Positions 1 through 9,075 of a stretch of 64,000 nt of DNA are shown here, one piece after another (positions within the stretch are counted from its first letter, which is position 1; each line of letters opens with the position of its first letter). The DNA is taken from positions 7,501 to 71,500 of the forward strand of contig NZ_SNYW01000014.1 in assembly GCF_004363235.1 (NCBI RefSeq), given 5' to 3'. The DNA is from Dongia mobilis (lineage in GTDB: Bacteria; Pseudomonadota; Alphaproteobacteria; Dongiales; Dongiaceae). Below the pieces are notes generated by a model. The model saw only the letters and a program-made list of their open reading frames with translations. It searched no databases and was not told the origin of the DNA. A program made the translations under genes and the position numbers.

Positions 1-2
1 CG

Positions 3-1346
3 CCGGGACGCCTGCTCGACCTGTTCGACCGCGGCAAGATCCTGCTGATCGACACCAAGATCCTGGTGATCGACGAGGCCGACCGCATGCTGGACATGGG
101 CTTCATCCCGGATGTCGAGCGAATCGTCAGCCTGTTGCCCAAAATCCGTCAGACCCTGTTCTTCTCGGCCACCATGGCGCCGGAAATCCGCCGCCTGTCG
201 GATGCGTTCCTGATGAACCCGAAGGAGATCACCGTCTCGGCCCCCGCCACCACGGCGACGACGGTGACCCAGGGTCTCGCCGTCATCGACGAAATGGACA
301 AGCGCGAAGCCCTGCGCCGGTTGATTCGCGCCGAGAATGTCGACAACGCGCTGATCTTCTGCAACCGCAAGGTCGACGTCGACATCCTCTACAAATCGCT
401 GACCAAGCACGGCTTCAAGGCGGTGCGCCTGCATGGCGACATGGTGCAATCGGCCCGCGCCGACACGCTGGCTGCCTTCAAGCGCGGCGAGGCCTCGCTC
501 ATGGTCTGTTCGGATGTCGCGGCGCGCGGCATCGACATTGCCGGCCTTACCCATGTCTTCAACTTCGACACGCCGATCCATGCCGAGGATTACGTGCACC
601 GGATCGGCCGCACCGGTCGCGCCGGCCGCGAGGGGCGCGCCTTCACCTTCGCAACGCCCTATGACGGCAAGCATGTGGCCGCCATCCAGAAGCTGATCGG
701 CAAGGACATCCCCCTCGTGACCATCGAGGGCTTCGAGAACCTGCCCTTTGCCGAAGGCGACGGGCGTGGCCGGAATCGCGGCCGCGGTGGCCGCGCCAGC
801 CCACGCGATTCCGGTCGCCGCGGCAGCAGCCGCCGGGCAGAGCCCGCGCACGATGCGGTGACGCCGGCGCCGACCGATACCACCGCCGAAACGGCGACGG
901 CGGATGCCGGCGCCAAGCCGACGCGCAGCCGGCGCCGCGGCCGCGGCAACAAGGCGGCACCAGCTGCGCCGGCGGTCGTCGAGGCCATCATCGACGCCGC
1001 GATTCCGCACCCCAGCGAGCAATTGCATCGCCACGACCTTCTCGAGGCCAGCACCGCCCTGCCCGCGCTCGCCGACAAGACGGGCCTGACCGAGCCGGCC
1101 AGCCTCGGCGACAAGGCTGGCGATCTGCGGCCGGAAGGCCGCGAGAAACCGGCCCGGCAATCCGCCCCGGCTCCAATGTCACCCGTGCAGCCGCACGACA
1201 ACCGGCATCAGCGACGCGCCGCGTCGAAGGCGTCGGGCGAGGAGGAAGCGGATCTGGTCGCCGGCCACGGCTTTGGCGACCACCTGCCGGCCTTCCTGCG
1301 CCGCCCGGTGCGCCTGCCCGCCGGCGATCGTCGCAGCGCCAAATAG
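3..1346 (+). CDS. DEAD-box RNA helicase, RhlE-like, 5' truncated by the window edge
   Basis: ATP-dependent RNA helicase of the DEAD-box superfamily 2, expected in the cytoplasm in RNA remodelling, cold adaptation or degradosome work. The frame is open from base 3, so the Q motif and Walker A lie outside the window. Visible motifs are VIDEAD at about 66-83 (motif II), FFSAT (motif III), the helicase C-terminal domain with ALIFCNRK, VAARGIDIAG and HRIGRTGRAGR (motifs IV-VI), then a tail of roughly 180 residues rich in Arg, Gly, Ala and Pro. Such basic tails are common in alphaproteobacterial RhlE proteins and probably bind RNA. The gene ends 3 bases before the convergent stop of the next gene. 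Family assignment is firm; the RhlE subtype is an inference because the N-terminus is missing. Confidence 0.9.
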   Translation, partial: PGRLLDLFDRGKILLIDTKILVIDEADRMLDMGFIPDVERIVSLLPKIRQTLFFSATMAPEIRRLSDAFLMNPKEITVSAPATTATTVTQGLAVIDEMDKREALRRLIRAENVDNALIFCNRKVDVDILYKSLTKHGFKAVRLHGDMVQSARADTLAAFKRGEASLMVCSDVAARGIDIAGLTHVFNFDTPIHAEDYVHRIGRTGRAGREGRAFTFATPYDGKHVAAIQKLIGKDIPLVTIEGFENLPFAEGDGRGRNRGRGGRASPRDSGRRGSSRRAEPAHDAVTPAPTDTTAETATADAGAKPTRSRRRGRGNKAAPAAPAVVEAIIDAAIPHPSEQLHRHDLLEASTALPALADKTGLTEPASLGDKAGDLRPEGREKPARQSAPAPMSPVQPHDNRHQRRAASKASGEEEADLVAGHGFGDHLPAFLRRPVRLPAGDRRSAK

Positions 1347-1349
1347 CGC

Positions 1350-3029
1350 CTATTTCAACCGCGTCGGGCTGAGTTCGCCGGCCGCTTCCAGGATTGGCTG
1401 GGCAACGATGGCAAGATGCGAGTTGATGCGCTTCAGATCGCGCAAAATATCGAGATGGAGCGAACTGGTCTGCATGCTGTCGATGCGGCCGGAGCGCAAC
1501 CGCGCCAGGTGATTCTCGGCCGCGATCCGCTCCATCTCGCGGAAGATCTGCTTCTCGGCGAATAGCTGCCGCGCCAGCTTGAGATCGCCCGACATGAAGA
1601 CATTCATGGCAAGTTCGAGATTGTGCGTCAGCCGCTCATGGATGTCGTTGAGTTCCCGGTTTCCCTCGGGCGAAAACTTCAGCTGATACTTCACCTTCTT
1701 GGCGGCGAGTTCCATCAGGTTCTTGTCGACGATGTCGCCGATATGCTCGAGATTGGTGATGAAGGTGATGAGATCGACGACGCGCTTCTGATCGGCCGGA
1801 TCCATCAATTCGCGGCTGACCCGTGTCAGATAGAGTTTGATCGCCTCATTGAGCCGGTCAACCTGGGTATCGAGATCGCTCACCTGCTTGAGCATGCGTC
1901 GATCGTCGGTGCGGAAGACGTCAAGCGACTGGCGCAGCATCTGGCCGACGAGGTCGCCCATGCGCAGCGCCTCGCGCCCGGCATTGGCGAGCGCCACGAT
2001 CGGCTGGTCACCCGGTTCCTGCGAAATATAACGCGGCTTGCCCGGATCGTCGCTCGCCGGCTGATCCGGCAGGAGTCGCGCCGTCAGTCGTGCGACCGGG
2101 CCGATGAAACCGATGAAGGCCAGGGCAAGTACCAGATTGAAGGCGACGTGGAAGTTGAGGGCCTGGCGTGCCGGATCGCTCTCGATCATGGCGACATAGG
2201 GCTGCACGAGGCCGATCAGCGGCACCGCAACGGCGACGCCGATTGCTCGGAACACCAGGTTGCCGACGGGCACCCGCCGCGCCTCCGGCGGCTCGCCCGA
2301 CGTCGCCAGGATCGGCATCACGGCGCTGCCGAGATTGGCACCGAGCACCAGCGCGAAGCCGAGATCGATCGGCACCATGTTCTGCGCCATGAAACTGACC
2401 ACGAGCAGCACCACGGCCAGGCTGGAGGTCGAAAGCACGGTCAGCACCGCCCCGATGATGACACCGAAGACGGGTGCGTCGCTCATCACCCGGAGGGCCA
2501 GCGGCAGCAATGGCGCATCCCGTATCGGCTCGGCCGCCAGGGTGATCAGATGCAGGCCGAGCAAGGCAATGCCGAGGCCGACGATCGCGCGGCCCAGATC
2601 CCGCACCTTGGAATCCTCGAACTTGTTGAACATCACCCAGCCGGCGATGATGAGAAGCGGCGAAATCCAGTCGACCTTCAACGAATAGGCCTGGGCGACC
2701 AGGCTGGTGCCGAGATCGGCACCCAGCATCACCGCCAGCGCACCGGCCGTAGTCACCAGCTTGCGTGACGCGAAACTGGCCGAGAGCAGCGCCGTGGCGC
2801 TCGAGGATTGCAGCAGGCAGGTGATTCCAAGCCCGGACAGGAATGCCGAGAAGCGATTCCCGGTGGCCCGGCTGAGGCTTTGCCGGAGCTGCGCCCCATA
2901 GGCACGAAGAATGCCGGTGCGGACCATGCGCAAGCCCCACAAAAGCAGGGCTGCAGCGCCAAAGAGATGAAGCAGGAAGATCATGCCGGCCAGAATCCCG
3001 ACTCGGGTGTTGTCATTAAACTGTAACAT
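1350..3029 (-). CDS. Na/Pi cotransporter family protein with PhoU-like C-terminal domain
   Basis: Inner-membrane sodium-phosphate symporter-like protein of 559 residues. The N-terminal two thirds holds the two inverted Na_Pi_cotrans repeats, seen as the motif pair LLQSSSATALL / VLSTSSLAVVLL and GADLGTS / GANLGSAVMPI in predicted membrane helices. From about residue 345 to 540 it is soluble, helical and PhoU-like. Bacterial members (NptA/YjbB type) have been linked to phosphate movement across the membrane, with export in the case of YjbB. The first ATG at 3029 is used; the MIFLLHLFG methionine 15 residues in is an alternative. It lies just downstream of, and in the same direction as, a phosphonate-type importer, so a role in phosphorus balance fits. 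Family is secure; direction of transport is unknown. Confidence 0.85.
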   Translation of the reverse strand: MLQFNDNTRVGILAGMIFLLHLFGAAALLLWGLRMVRTGILRAYGAQLRQSLSRATGNRFSAFLSGLGITCLLQSSSATALLSASFASRKLVTTAGALAVMLGADLGTSLVAQAYSLKVDWISPLLIIAGWVMFNKFEDSKVRDLGRAIVGLGIALLGLHLITLAAEPIRDAPLLPLALRVMSDAPVFGVIIGAVLTVLSTSSLAVVLLVVSFMAQNMVPIDLGFALVLGANLGSAVMPILATSGEPPEARRVPVGNLVFRAIGVAVAVPLIGLVQPYVAMIESDPARQALNFHVAFNLVLALAFIGFIGPVARLTARLLPDQPASDDPGKPRYISQEPGDQPIVALANAGREALRMGDLVGQMLRQSLDVFRTDDRRMLKQVSDLDTQVDRLNEAIKLYLTRVSRELMDPADQKRVVDLITFITNLEHIGDIVDKNLMELAAKKVKYQLKFSPEGNRELNDIHERLTHNLELAMNVFMSGDLKLARQLFAEKQIFREMERIAAENHLARLRSGRIDSMQTSSLHLDILRDLKRINSHLAIVAQPILEAAGELSPTRLK

Positions 3030-3073
3030 AGCGGACGGATTCCGGCCGAAATCGACCGGAACCGACCGTTATA

Positions 3074-4816
3074 TCAGCGCCGGCGCCAGGCCTGGGTGCG
3101 GCGTTGCATCCGACGCACCAGGAGTGAATGCAGGCCCTTCAGGACGGCCGAGGTGGCCACGATCACCATGCCCATGGCGCAAGCCGACGCGGTATTGCCG
3201 GCATCCTCGGTGTTGATGGCGTTGATCGACATCAGCTTGGAATTGGCGGAATAGATGAAGATGACGGCCGACACGGTGGTCATCGCATTGACGAACAGAT
3301 AGATGCTGATGTCCAGGATGGCCGGCAGGCAGACCGGTACCGTCACGCGCCAGAAAGTCCGGTAGAGCGGCACCTTGAGCGAGGCAGAGACGGCCTCGAA
3401 CTCGGCATCCACCTGCTTCAATGCCGTCACCGCGGTTAGATGGCAGACGGTGTAGAAGTGACAGATGGTGTTCACCACCAGGATGACCATCGTGTTGTAG
3501 ATGAATCCCAGCGGATTGCCCGATGCATTGAAGAAGAAGATATAGGCAAGGCCGAGCACGATTCCGGGCACGGCCAGCGGCACCATGGCGAGAAGATGCA
3601 GCGAGGCGCGCAGCCCCTTGGCGCCCCGGCTCTTCTCGGTGAGGTAGGCACCCGTGAAGACGATCGCCGTGCCGATGATCGCCACCATGGCGGCCATGCG
3701 CAGGCTGTTGAAATACGGCCCCCAGCCGTCGGTCCCCAAGCGCGTGAAATCATACCACTTGAGCGTCGGCGCCAGGTTGTAGGGCCAGAAGGTGATGATA
3801 GAGCCGACAAAGGCCATACCGAGGATCAGCAGCAGCAACGCGGCGATGACGCTTGAGATGATCAGGAAGGTGCGGTCGATCACCGGGCGTGGCTGCGGCT
3901 GGAAGGGCACGGCCCGCGCCGACAGCAGCGCAACCTGCTTGCGCTGCACGATGCGGTCGACGGTAAAGGAGATCACCGCCGGGAACAGCAGCAGCAGGCC
4001 GACGACGGCCCCCATCTGGAAATTGAACTGGCCGATCACCTGGCGATAGACGTCGGTCGCCAGCACGTTGTAGGAGCCGCCGATCACCTTGGGCACGCCG
4101 AAATCGGTGAAGATCAAGGTAAAGACCACCATGCCGGCGCTGATCAGGCCATAGCGGCAGCCGGGCAGCGTTACCGTCATGAAAATACGGAAGGGGCTGG
4201 CGCGCAGGGAATCCGCCGCCTCGTACAAGCGCTGGTCGGCCACCGACAATGCCGTAACCAGGATGATGAGGGCGTGGGGAAAGGCGAAGAAGACCTCGCC
4301 GATGATGATTCCGATGGGGCCGTAGATGTCGTGGCCCATCAGCAGACCCTTGAATATGCCCTGGTTGCCGAAGAGATAGATGAGGGCAAGGCCGGGCAAC
4401 AGGGACGGCGCCAGCAGCGGGACCAGTGCCACTGCCCGTAACAGGCCGCGCAAGGCCATGCAGGTCCGCGTCAGAGCATAGGCATAGAGAAAGGCGAGGA
4501 AGATGGTAATGACGGTGCCGATGAGTGAGACCGTCACGGTGTTGACGATCGACTGGGTCAGGGCCGGGTCGGCAAAGTAGCGTGCAAAATTGGCAAGGCC
4601 GATGAAATTGCCGTCCTTGTCTTCGGCGCTCTTGATCAGCAGCGTGTAGAGCGGCAGAACCAGCGTGACCACGAAATAGGCGGCCAGCAGCGCAATGGCG
4701 CCGCGCATCACCCAGTCCTCGCCGCTGGCTCGCGGCCGGATGCGCGGCGGCTGGCCGCCAGCCGGATCCACCTTCCCGGTCAGCGCCACGGCCGGCGCCA
4801 GCGTCGCGTCAGACAT
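3074..4816 (-). CDS. aepW: 2-aminoethylphosphonate-type ABC transporter permease (fused double permease)
   Basis: Inner-membrane permease of 580 residues with two BPD_transp_1 halves fused in one chain. Each half carries an EAA loop that docks the ATPase: EAADSLRASPFRIF in the first and EAVSASLKVPLYRTF in the second. The length and fused layout match the Fe(III)/phosphonate family, and the binding protein two genes upstream points to the 2-aminoethylphosphonate branch (PhnU2/AepW). Its ATG overlaps the end of the ATPase gene by 8 bases (ATGTCTGA), indicating translational coupling. No phosphonatase or aminotransferase gene (phnX, phnW) is in the window, so the ligand is inferred from the family only. 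Confidence 0.8.
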   Translation of the reverse strand: MSDATLAPAVALTGKVDPAGGQPPRIRPRASGEDWVMRGAIALLAAYFVVTLVLPLYTLLIKSAEDKDGNFIGLANFARYFADPALTQSIVNTVTVSLIGTVITIFLAFLYAYALTRTCMALRGLLRAVALVPLLAPSLLPGLALIYLFGNQGIFKGLLMGHDIYGPIGIIIGEVFFAFPHALIILVTALSVADQRLYEAADSLRASPFRIFMTVTLPGCRYGLISAGMVVFTLIFTDFGVPKVIGGSYNVLATDVYRQVIGQFNFQMGAVVGLLLLFPAVISFTVDRIVQRKQVALLSARAVPFQPQPRPVIDRTFLIISSVIAALLLLILGMAFVGSIITFWPYNLAPTLKWYDFTRLGTDGWGPYFNSLRMAAMVAIIGTAIVFTGAYLTEKSRGAKGLRASLHLLAMVPLAVPGIVLGLAYIFFFNASGNPLGFIYNTMVILVVNTICHFYTVCHLTAVTALKQVDAEFEAVSASLKVPLYRTFWRVTVPVCLPAILDISIYLFVNAMTTVSAVIFIYSANSKLMSINAINTEDAGNTASACAMGMVIVATSAVLKGLHSLLVRRMQRRTQAWRRR

Positions 4817-5894
4817 GGGCGTCGCCCCGGAACAGTCGCAGACGGTCCGCCGGCAGTGCGATCAGGATTTCCTGGCCCGGCTCGAGCGACAGGTCGCGCA
4901 TGGCATTGATGGAAAAATCGGCCTTCAGATGCCGCCCACCATTGACCACAAGTTCGGCGCGACAGAAGGAACCGAGGAATTCCATATGGTCGATGGTGGC
5001 CTTCAGCGAATTGTCCTGGCCGGGAATCACGTTGCGGATCTGGATATCCTCGGGACGGACACACAATGTTGCCGTTGCGTCCTGATTACCGTTGACCGGC
5101 GCCGTGAACTCGAACGATCCGAAGCGCACACGGTCTGCCGCGACCCGCTCGACCGGCAGGAAATTCATGTGCCCGACGAAATCCGCGACAAAGGCGGAGC
5201 CGGGATGGCGATAGATGTCGAGCGGCGTTCCAACCTGCTCGATGACGCCGTGATTCATGACGACGATACGGTCGGCGATGGCCAGCGCCTCCTCCTGGTC
5301 ATGCGTGACCATGATGGTCGTGACCTTGAGCTTGCGCTGCAATTCCTTGAGTTCGCTGCGGAGGTGCTGGCGTACGCGCGCATCAAGGGCCGAAAGCGGC
5401 TCGTCCAGCAGCAGCAGGCCGGGCGACATGGCCAGGGCGCGCGCCAGCGCGACGCGCTGCTGCTGGCCGCCCGACAACTGGCTGGGAAATTTCTGTTCCT
5501 GGCCGCCAAGCCCGACAAGCGTCAGCAACTCGCGCACGCGCCCCTCGACCTCGGCCTTGGGCCGCCGCGTGCTGACCAGGCCATAGGCGACATTGTCGGC
5601 GACGCTGAGATTGGGAAACAGCGCATAGGATTGGAACACGATGCCGAAATCGCGCTGAGATGGCGGCAGGGCGGAAATATCGCGGCCACCCTGGAAGATC
5701 CGGCCGGAGGTCTGAATGTCGAGCCCGGCGATCGCCCGCAGCAATGTGGTCTTGCCGCAACCCGACGGGCCCAGGAAGCACACGAACTCGCCGGCATAGA
5801 TTTCCAGCGTGACGTTCGTCAGCGCCTCGAAAGTGCCGAAAGACTTGCTGACATGGTCTATGCGCAGATAGGCGTCGCCCTGATTGATCGACAT
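4809..5894 (-). CDS. aepV: 2-aminoethylphosphonate-type ABC transporter ATP-binding protein
   Basis: Cytoplasmic ATPase of an ABC importer, 361 residues. Walker A GPSGCGKTT is near residue 43, the Q-loop region follows, then the signature LSGGQQQRVALARAL, Walker B LLLLDEPLSALDARV and the switch histidine in MVTHDQEEAL. About 110 residues after the nucleotide-binding domain form a TOBE-type regulatory domain, as in the MalK/PotA/FbpC group. It sits between the binding protein and the permease in one operon and overlaps the permease start. A GC-rich hairpin lies between it and the binding-protein gene. Family is certain; the phosphonate ligand is inferred from its partner genes. Confidence 0.85.
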   Translation of the reverse strand: MSINQGDAYLRIDHVSKSFGTFEALTNVTLEIYAGEFVCFLGPSGCGKTTLLRAIAGLDIQTSGRIFQGGRDISALPPSQRDFGIVFQSYALFPNLSVADNVAYGLVSTRRPKAEVEGRVRELLTLVGLGGQEQKFPSQLSGGQQQRVALARALAMSPGLLLLDEPLSALDARVRQHLRSELKELQRKLKVTTIMVTHDQEEALAIADRIVVMNHGVIEQVGTPLDIYRHPGSAFVADFVGHMNFLPVERVAADRVRFGSFEFTAPVNGNQDATATLCVRPEDIQIRNVIPGQDNSLKATIDHMEFLGSFCRAELVVNGGRHLKADFSINAMRDLSLEPGQEILIALPADRLRLFRGDAHV

Positions 5895-6070
5895 TCATTC
5901 CCCCAGGTGGAAACCGACAAAGACAGAGTCAAACTACCGGATTTGGGTCGAACAACTGGAACCAACTGGAATTGGCAGACGCGCCAGCAGCATCTCAGGC
6001 GCCGGCCGGCCAGCATGATTCAGGCCGTCAGTCGGTTTTGCCAAATTTGATCCGAGCCGCAAACGAAGAG

Positions 6071-6099
6071 ACGGCACCGCCCGGGCCGGGCGGTGCCGT
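6071..6099 (-). terminator. GC-rich hairpin between binding-protein gene and ATPase gene
   Basis: A perfect inverted repeat, ACGGCACCGCCC on one arm and GGGCGGTGCCGT on the other with a 5-base loop. Read on the minus strand it starts 18 bases after the stop codon of the binding-protein gene and is followed by TCTCTTCGTTT. It could be a partial terminator or an mRNA-stabilising stem, giving more binding protein than membrane components, a common arrangement in ABC importer operons. The T tract is imperfect, so full termination is doubtful. Confidence 0.6.
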
Positions 6100-6116
6100 G
6101 ATCCATCGATCTGCGA

Positions 6117-7181
6117 TCAGCTCTTCGGCTGGTCCTTGGCGCCGTAGCGCTTCTGCCACTCGGTCAGAATTGCCTCGCGGTTCGTCGCCGCCCACTCGAA
6201 ATTGTTGGGCGAGAGCAGCAATTCACCCTCGTTGGCCGGGTAGTTCTCCGGCAGGACGGCATCGACGTCCTTGCGGGCGAGCACCTGGTAGGACTGGTTG
6301 TACAGCTTGTTGGCCTCGACGCTGGCGGAGAAGTCAGCAACCTTCTGTGCCGCTTCCAGCTTGTCGGTGCCCTTCATGATGGCGGTCGCTTCCATCTCCC
6401 AGCCGAGGCCCTCGGTCGGCAGGATGACTTCGAGGGGGGCGCCGTCATTGATCAGCTTGACGCCCGGATAGGAGAAGGAAATGCCAATCGGATACTCGCC
6501 GGCACCCACCGCCTTGCAGGGCTTGGAACCCGAATGGGTGTAGGAGTTCATGTTGGCATGGAGGGCGTCCATGTACTTCCAGCCCTCTTCCTCGCCGAAG
6601 ATCTGCAGCCAGGCCGCGACCGAAAGGAAGCCGGTACCGGACGACCCCGGATTCGGCATCACGATGTGGCCGGCATAGATCGGATCGAGCAGGTCCTTCC
6701 AGGTTGCCGGCTTAGGCAGGCCGAGCTTCTCGGCCTCGACCGTGTTAAAGCAGATGGCCGATGCCCAGGCGTCCATGCCGACCCAGGTCGGCTTGTCGCT
6801 GCGGCGATCCTTGAAGTCGTCCTTGATCTGGTCATAGCCCTCGGGCTTGTAGCCTTCGAGCATGCCATTCTGATCGAGCACCATCAGCGAGCTGGCAGCG
6901 AGGCCCCAGACAACATCGGCCTGGCGGTTGTCCTTCTCGGCGAGCAAGCGCGCGGTAATGACGCCGGTCGAATCGCGCTGCCACTCGATCTTGATACCCG
7001 GATTAGCCGCCTCAAATGCCTCCTTGTAGGGGGGCATCTGCTCTTCCTCGATGGCGGTGTAGACCTTCACCACGACATCTTCGGCCGAAGCGGGGTGGGC
7101 GGCCAGACCGATCGCTGCGACCGAACCCAGCACCGCCATGCTCATCAGCGCCATGCGGCGCGTCAATTTTTCCATCGTCAT
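6117..7181 (-). CDS. aepX: 2-aminoethylphosphonate-type ABC transporter substrate-binding protein
   Basis: Periplasmic ligand-binding protein, 354 residues from the ATG at 7181, which follows GGAAGGA by about 10 bases. An ATG two codons later is possible. The N-terminus has basic residues, a hydrophobic core and a probable cleavage after AHPASA. The mature part begins VVVKVYTAIEEEQ and contains RDSTGVITARLLAEKDN and ADVVWGLAASSLMVLD, which I recognise as typical of the family named putative 2-aminoethylphosphonate-binding protein (PhnS2/AepX). It is the first gene of the operon and is followed by a strong hairpin. It belongs to the broader Fe(III)-binding fold, so an iron ligand is the main alternative, but the ADVVWGLAA segment argues for aminophosphonate. 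Confidence 0.8.
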   Translation of the reverse strand: MTMEKLTRRMALMSMAVLGSVAAIGLAAHPASAEDVVVKVYTAIEEEQMPPYKEAFEAANPGIKIEWQRDSTGVITARLLAEKDNRQADVVWGLAASSLMVLDQNGMLEGYKPEGYDQIKDDFKDRRSDKPTWVGMDAWASAICFNTVEAEKLGLPKPATWKDLLDPIYAGHIVMPNPGSSGTGFLSVAAWLQIFGEEEGWKYMDALHANMNSYTHSGSKPCKAVGAGEYPIGISFSYPGVKLINDGAPLEVILPTEGLGWEMEATAIMKGTDKLEAAQKVADFSASVEANKLYNQSYQVLARKDVDAVLPENYPANEGELLLSPNNFEWAATNREAILTEWQKRYGAKDQPKS

Positions 7182-7462
7182 TAGTCGCTCGTCCTTCCCT
7201 GTATATCCGGACCGCTCTGCGCGGTGGCCGGAACTTGGCGCTCTATGGCGCAACTTTGATGATGCTTCGGTTACAATTCCGCGTCATCCTTTTCTTTCTC
7301 TATGACATATATGGACAAATCCTATACGAGGCCATAGCGAAATACGTCCCGGGGCGGCGCCGTCGGAGGTGCCGAAGGCCCTCGCTGCCCGTTGGGCCGC
7401 GGCCAAATCGGTCACAATATTTCAATTCCAAGTCGGATAGGCCGGTAGGAAGGGAGAGGGCC

Positions 7463-8965
7463 TCAGGCGTGGCCCTCCAGCCGTGCCACGAATTCCTCCA
7501 GCAGCTGGACCGCGAACCCGGTCGCCCCCGCCGGCGCCAAGTTGCTGTCCTTGTGGCGAAATTCCTTGCCGGCGATATCCAAATGCGCCCATGGCCGGCC
7601 GTCCACGAACATCTTGAGAAGGGCGGCGGCATGGGCGGCATCGGCCGATTCCGCATCCTCGGCATGATGCTTCACATCCGCGATGCGGGATTCGAGATGG
7701 GCGTCGTAACCCTTATCGAGAGGCAACCGCCAGAGCCGCTCGTCGACCGCCTGGCCGGCCGCGACCAATTGCTGGGCAAGCCGGTCGTCGCTGGCAAAAA
7801 TGCCGGCGAAGACCGATCCCAATGCCGCCATGACCGAATAGGTCAGCGTCGCCAGGTCGATCATGGCCCGAGGCTTGAAGCGTTTGGCGGTGTAATGCAG
7901 CGCGTCAATCAAGACGAGGCGCCCTTCCGCATCGGTATCCAGCATCTCGATCGTGCGACCGGCATGGGTCGTGACGATGTCGCCGGGCTTGAAGGCCCGG
8001 CCCGAGGGCATGTTCTCGACCAGGCCGACGATGCCGACCGCATGCACCTTGGCCTTGCGTTCCGCCAATGCGCGCATGACACCGACCACGGCGGCGCCGC
8101 CGGCCATGTCACCCTTCATCTCCATCATGCCATTGGGCCGCTTCAGGCAGAGACCGCCGGAATCGAAACAGACGCCCTTGCCGACAAAGGCAATCGGCCC
8201 GTCCTTGCCGGGCCGCGCCCCTTCATATTGCAGGACCAGCAACCTTGGCGGTCGCACCGAGCCCTGCCCCACCGCAAGGAGGGCATTGAGGCCGAGCTTC
8301 GCCATCTGCTTTTCGTCCAGTGCCTCGACCTTTACCCCGAGCGATTTGAGCGCCCGCATTTCGGCGACGAAGCTTTCCGGATAGAGGGCATTGGGCGGCA
8401 GATTGACGAGGTCGCGGGCGAAAGCCACGCCGGCAGCCAGTGCCGCAGTCCTGCGGGCGGCACGTTCCGCCGCCGCGGGCTTGGCAACCACGAGGTCGAG
8501 CCCGGCAATCGGGGCCGGGCGATCCTCCTTCTTCTGGGTGAGATAGCGGTCGAAGCGATAATTGCGGAGCCTGGCGCCGCCGGCGAGTTCCGCCGCCAGC
8601 CGGGCCTCGTCCAGCTTGGCGCCCCTCGGTAGGTCGAGCAGAATGGTCGCCTCGGTCTCGCGCTCGGACAGGAGGTGGGCAACAAGTGCCCCGCCGCATT
8701 CGCGCGCGACGTGAAAGGTCAGTTCCTTGACGGGGCCCAATCCGAGCAGCAGCAGTCGCCGTGCCGATACCCCGGCCGGTGCCACGAGATCCAGCACCTC
8801 GCCCTTCTTGCCTTTGAAGCGCGGTGCGGCCAGGGCGCGCCCGATTGCGCCGCCCGAGATGCGGTCGATTTCGCTCCCGCGGGCGCCCAGCTTGCGCTCC
8901 TCCCCCACCAGCAGCACCAGGACCGGCGCGCCGGCGCCTGCCTTCGCGACAAAGGCGACCTTCAT
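7463..8965 (-). CDS. pepA: leucyl aminopeptidase (M17 family)
   Basis: Cytosolic, two-metal exopeptidase that removes N-terminal residues from peptides, 500 residues. The C-terminal catalytic domain shows VGKGVCFDSGG with the metal-binding Lys and Asp, then MKGDMAGGAA, and the family signature in the form DTDAEGRL. Most members read NTDAEGRL, so the first residue differs here (Asn to Asp) while the metal-ligand Asp and Glu and the bicarbonate-site Arg remain. The start chosen is the ATG of MKVAF, preceded by a GGGGGGGA ribosome-binding site; a TTG four codons earlier is less likely. It follows the PEPC gene in the same direction with a gap of about 110 bases and is probably a separate housekeeping function. 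Confidence 0.9.
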   Translation of the reverse strand: MKVAFVAKAGAGAPVLVLLVGEERKLGARGSEIDRISGGAIGRALAAPRFKGKKGEVLDLVAPAGVSARRLLLLGLGPVKELTFHVARECGGALVAHLLSERETEATILLDLPRGAKLDEARLAAELAGGARLRNYRFDRYLTQKKEDRPAPIAGLDLVVAKPAAAERAARRTAALAAGVAFARDLVNLPPNALYPESFVAEMRALKSLGVKVEALDEKQMAKLGLNALLAVGQGSVRPPRLLVLQYEGARPGKDGPIAFVGKGVCFDSGGLCLKRPNGMMEMKGDMAGGAAVVGVMRALAERKAKVHAVGIVGLVENMPSGRAFKPGDIVTTHAGRTIEMLDTDAEGRLVLIDALHYTAKRFKPRAMIDLATLTYSVMAALGSVFAGIFASDDRLAQQLVAAGQAVDERLWRLPLDKGYDAHLESRIADVKHHAEDAESADAAHAAALLKMFVDGRPWAHLDIAGKEFRHKDSNLAPAGATGFAVQLLEEFVARLEGHA

Positions 8966-9075
8966 GTTCCCCCCCAACGGACAGTTGCCAGTCCAGCATT
9001 AGCACGAAGGGGGGCCGGCCGGGCAAGAGCCAGCCGGGCAAACCGGCCGCATGTGGTCGCGCGGCCGGCGCGGGA

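Noticed and set aside
6048-6077. TGATCC word that might be another sigma-E promoter
   Set aside because: The base run 18 positions downstream is CGGCAC, not TAA-like, and no plus-strand gene follows.
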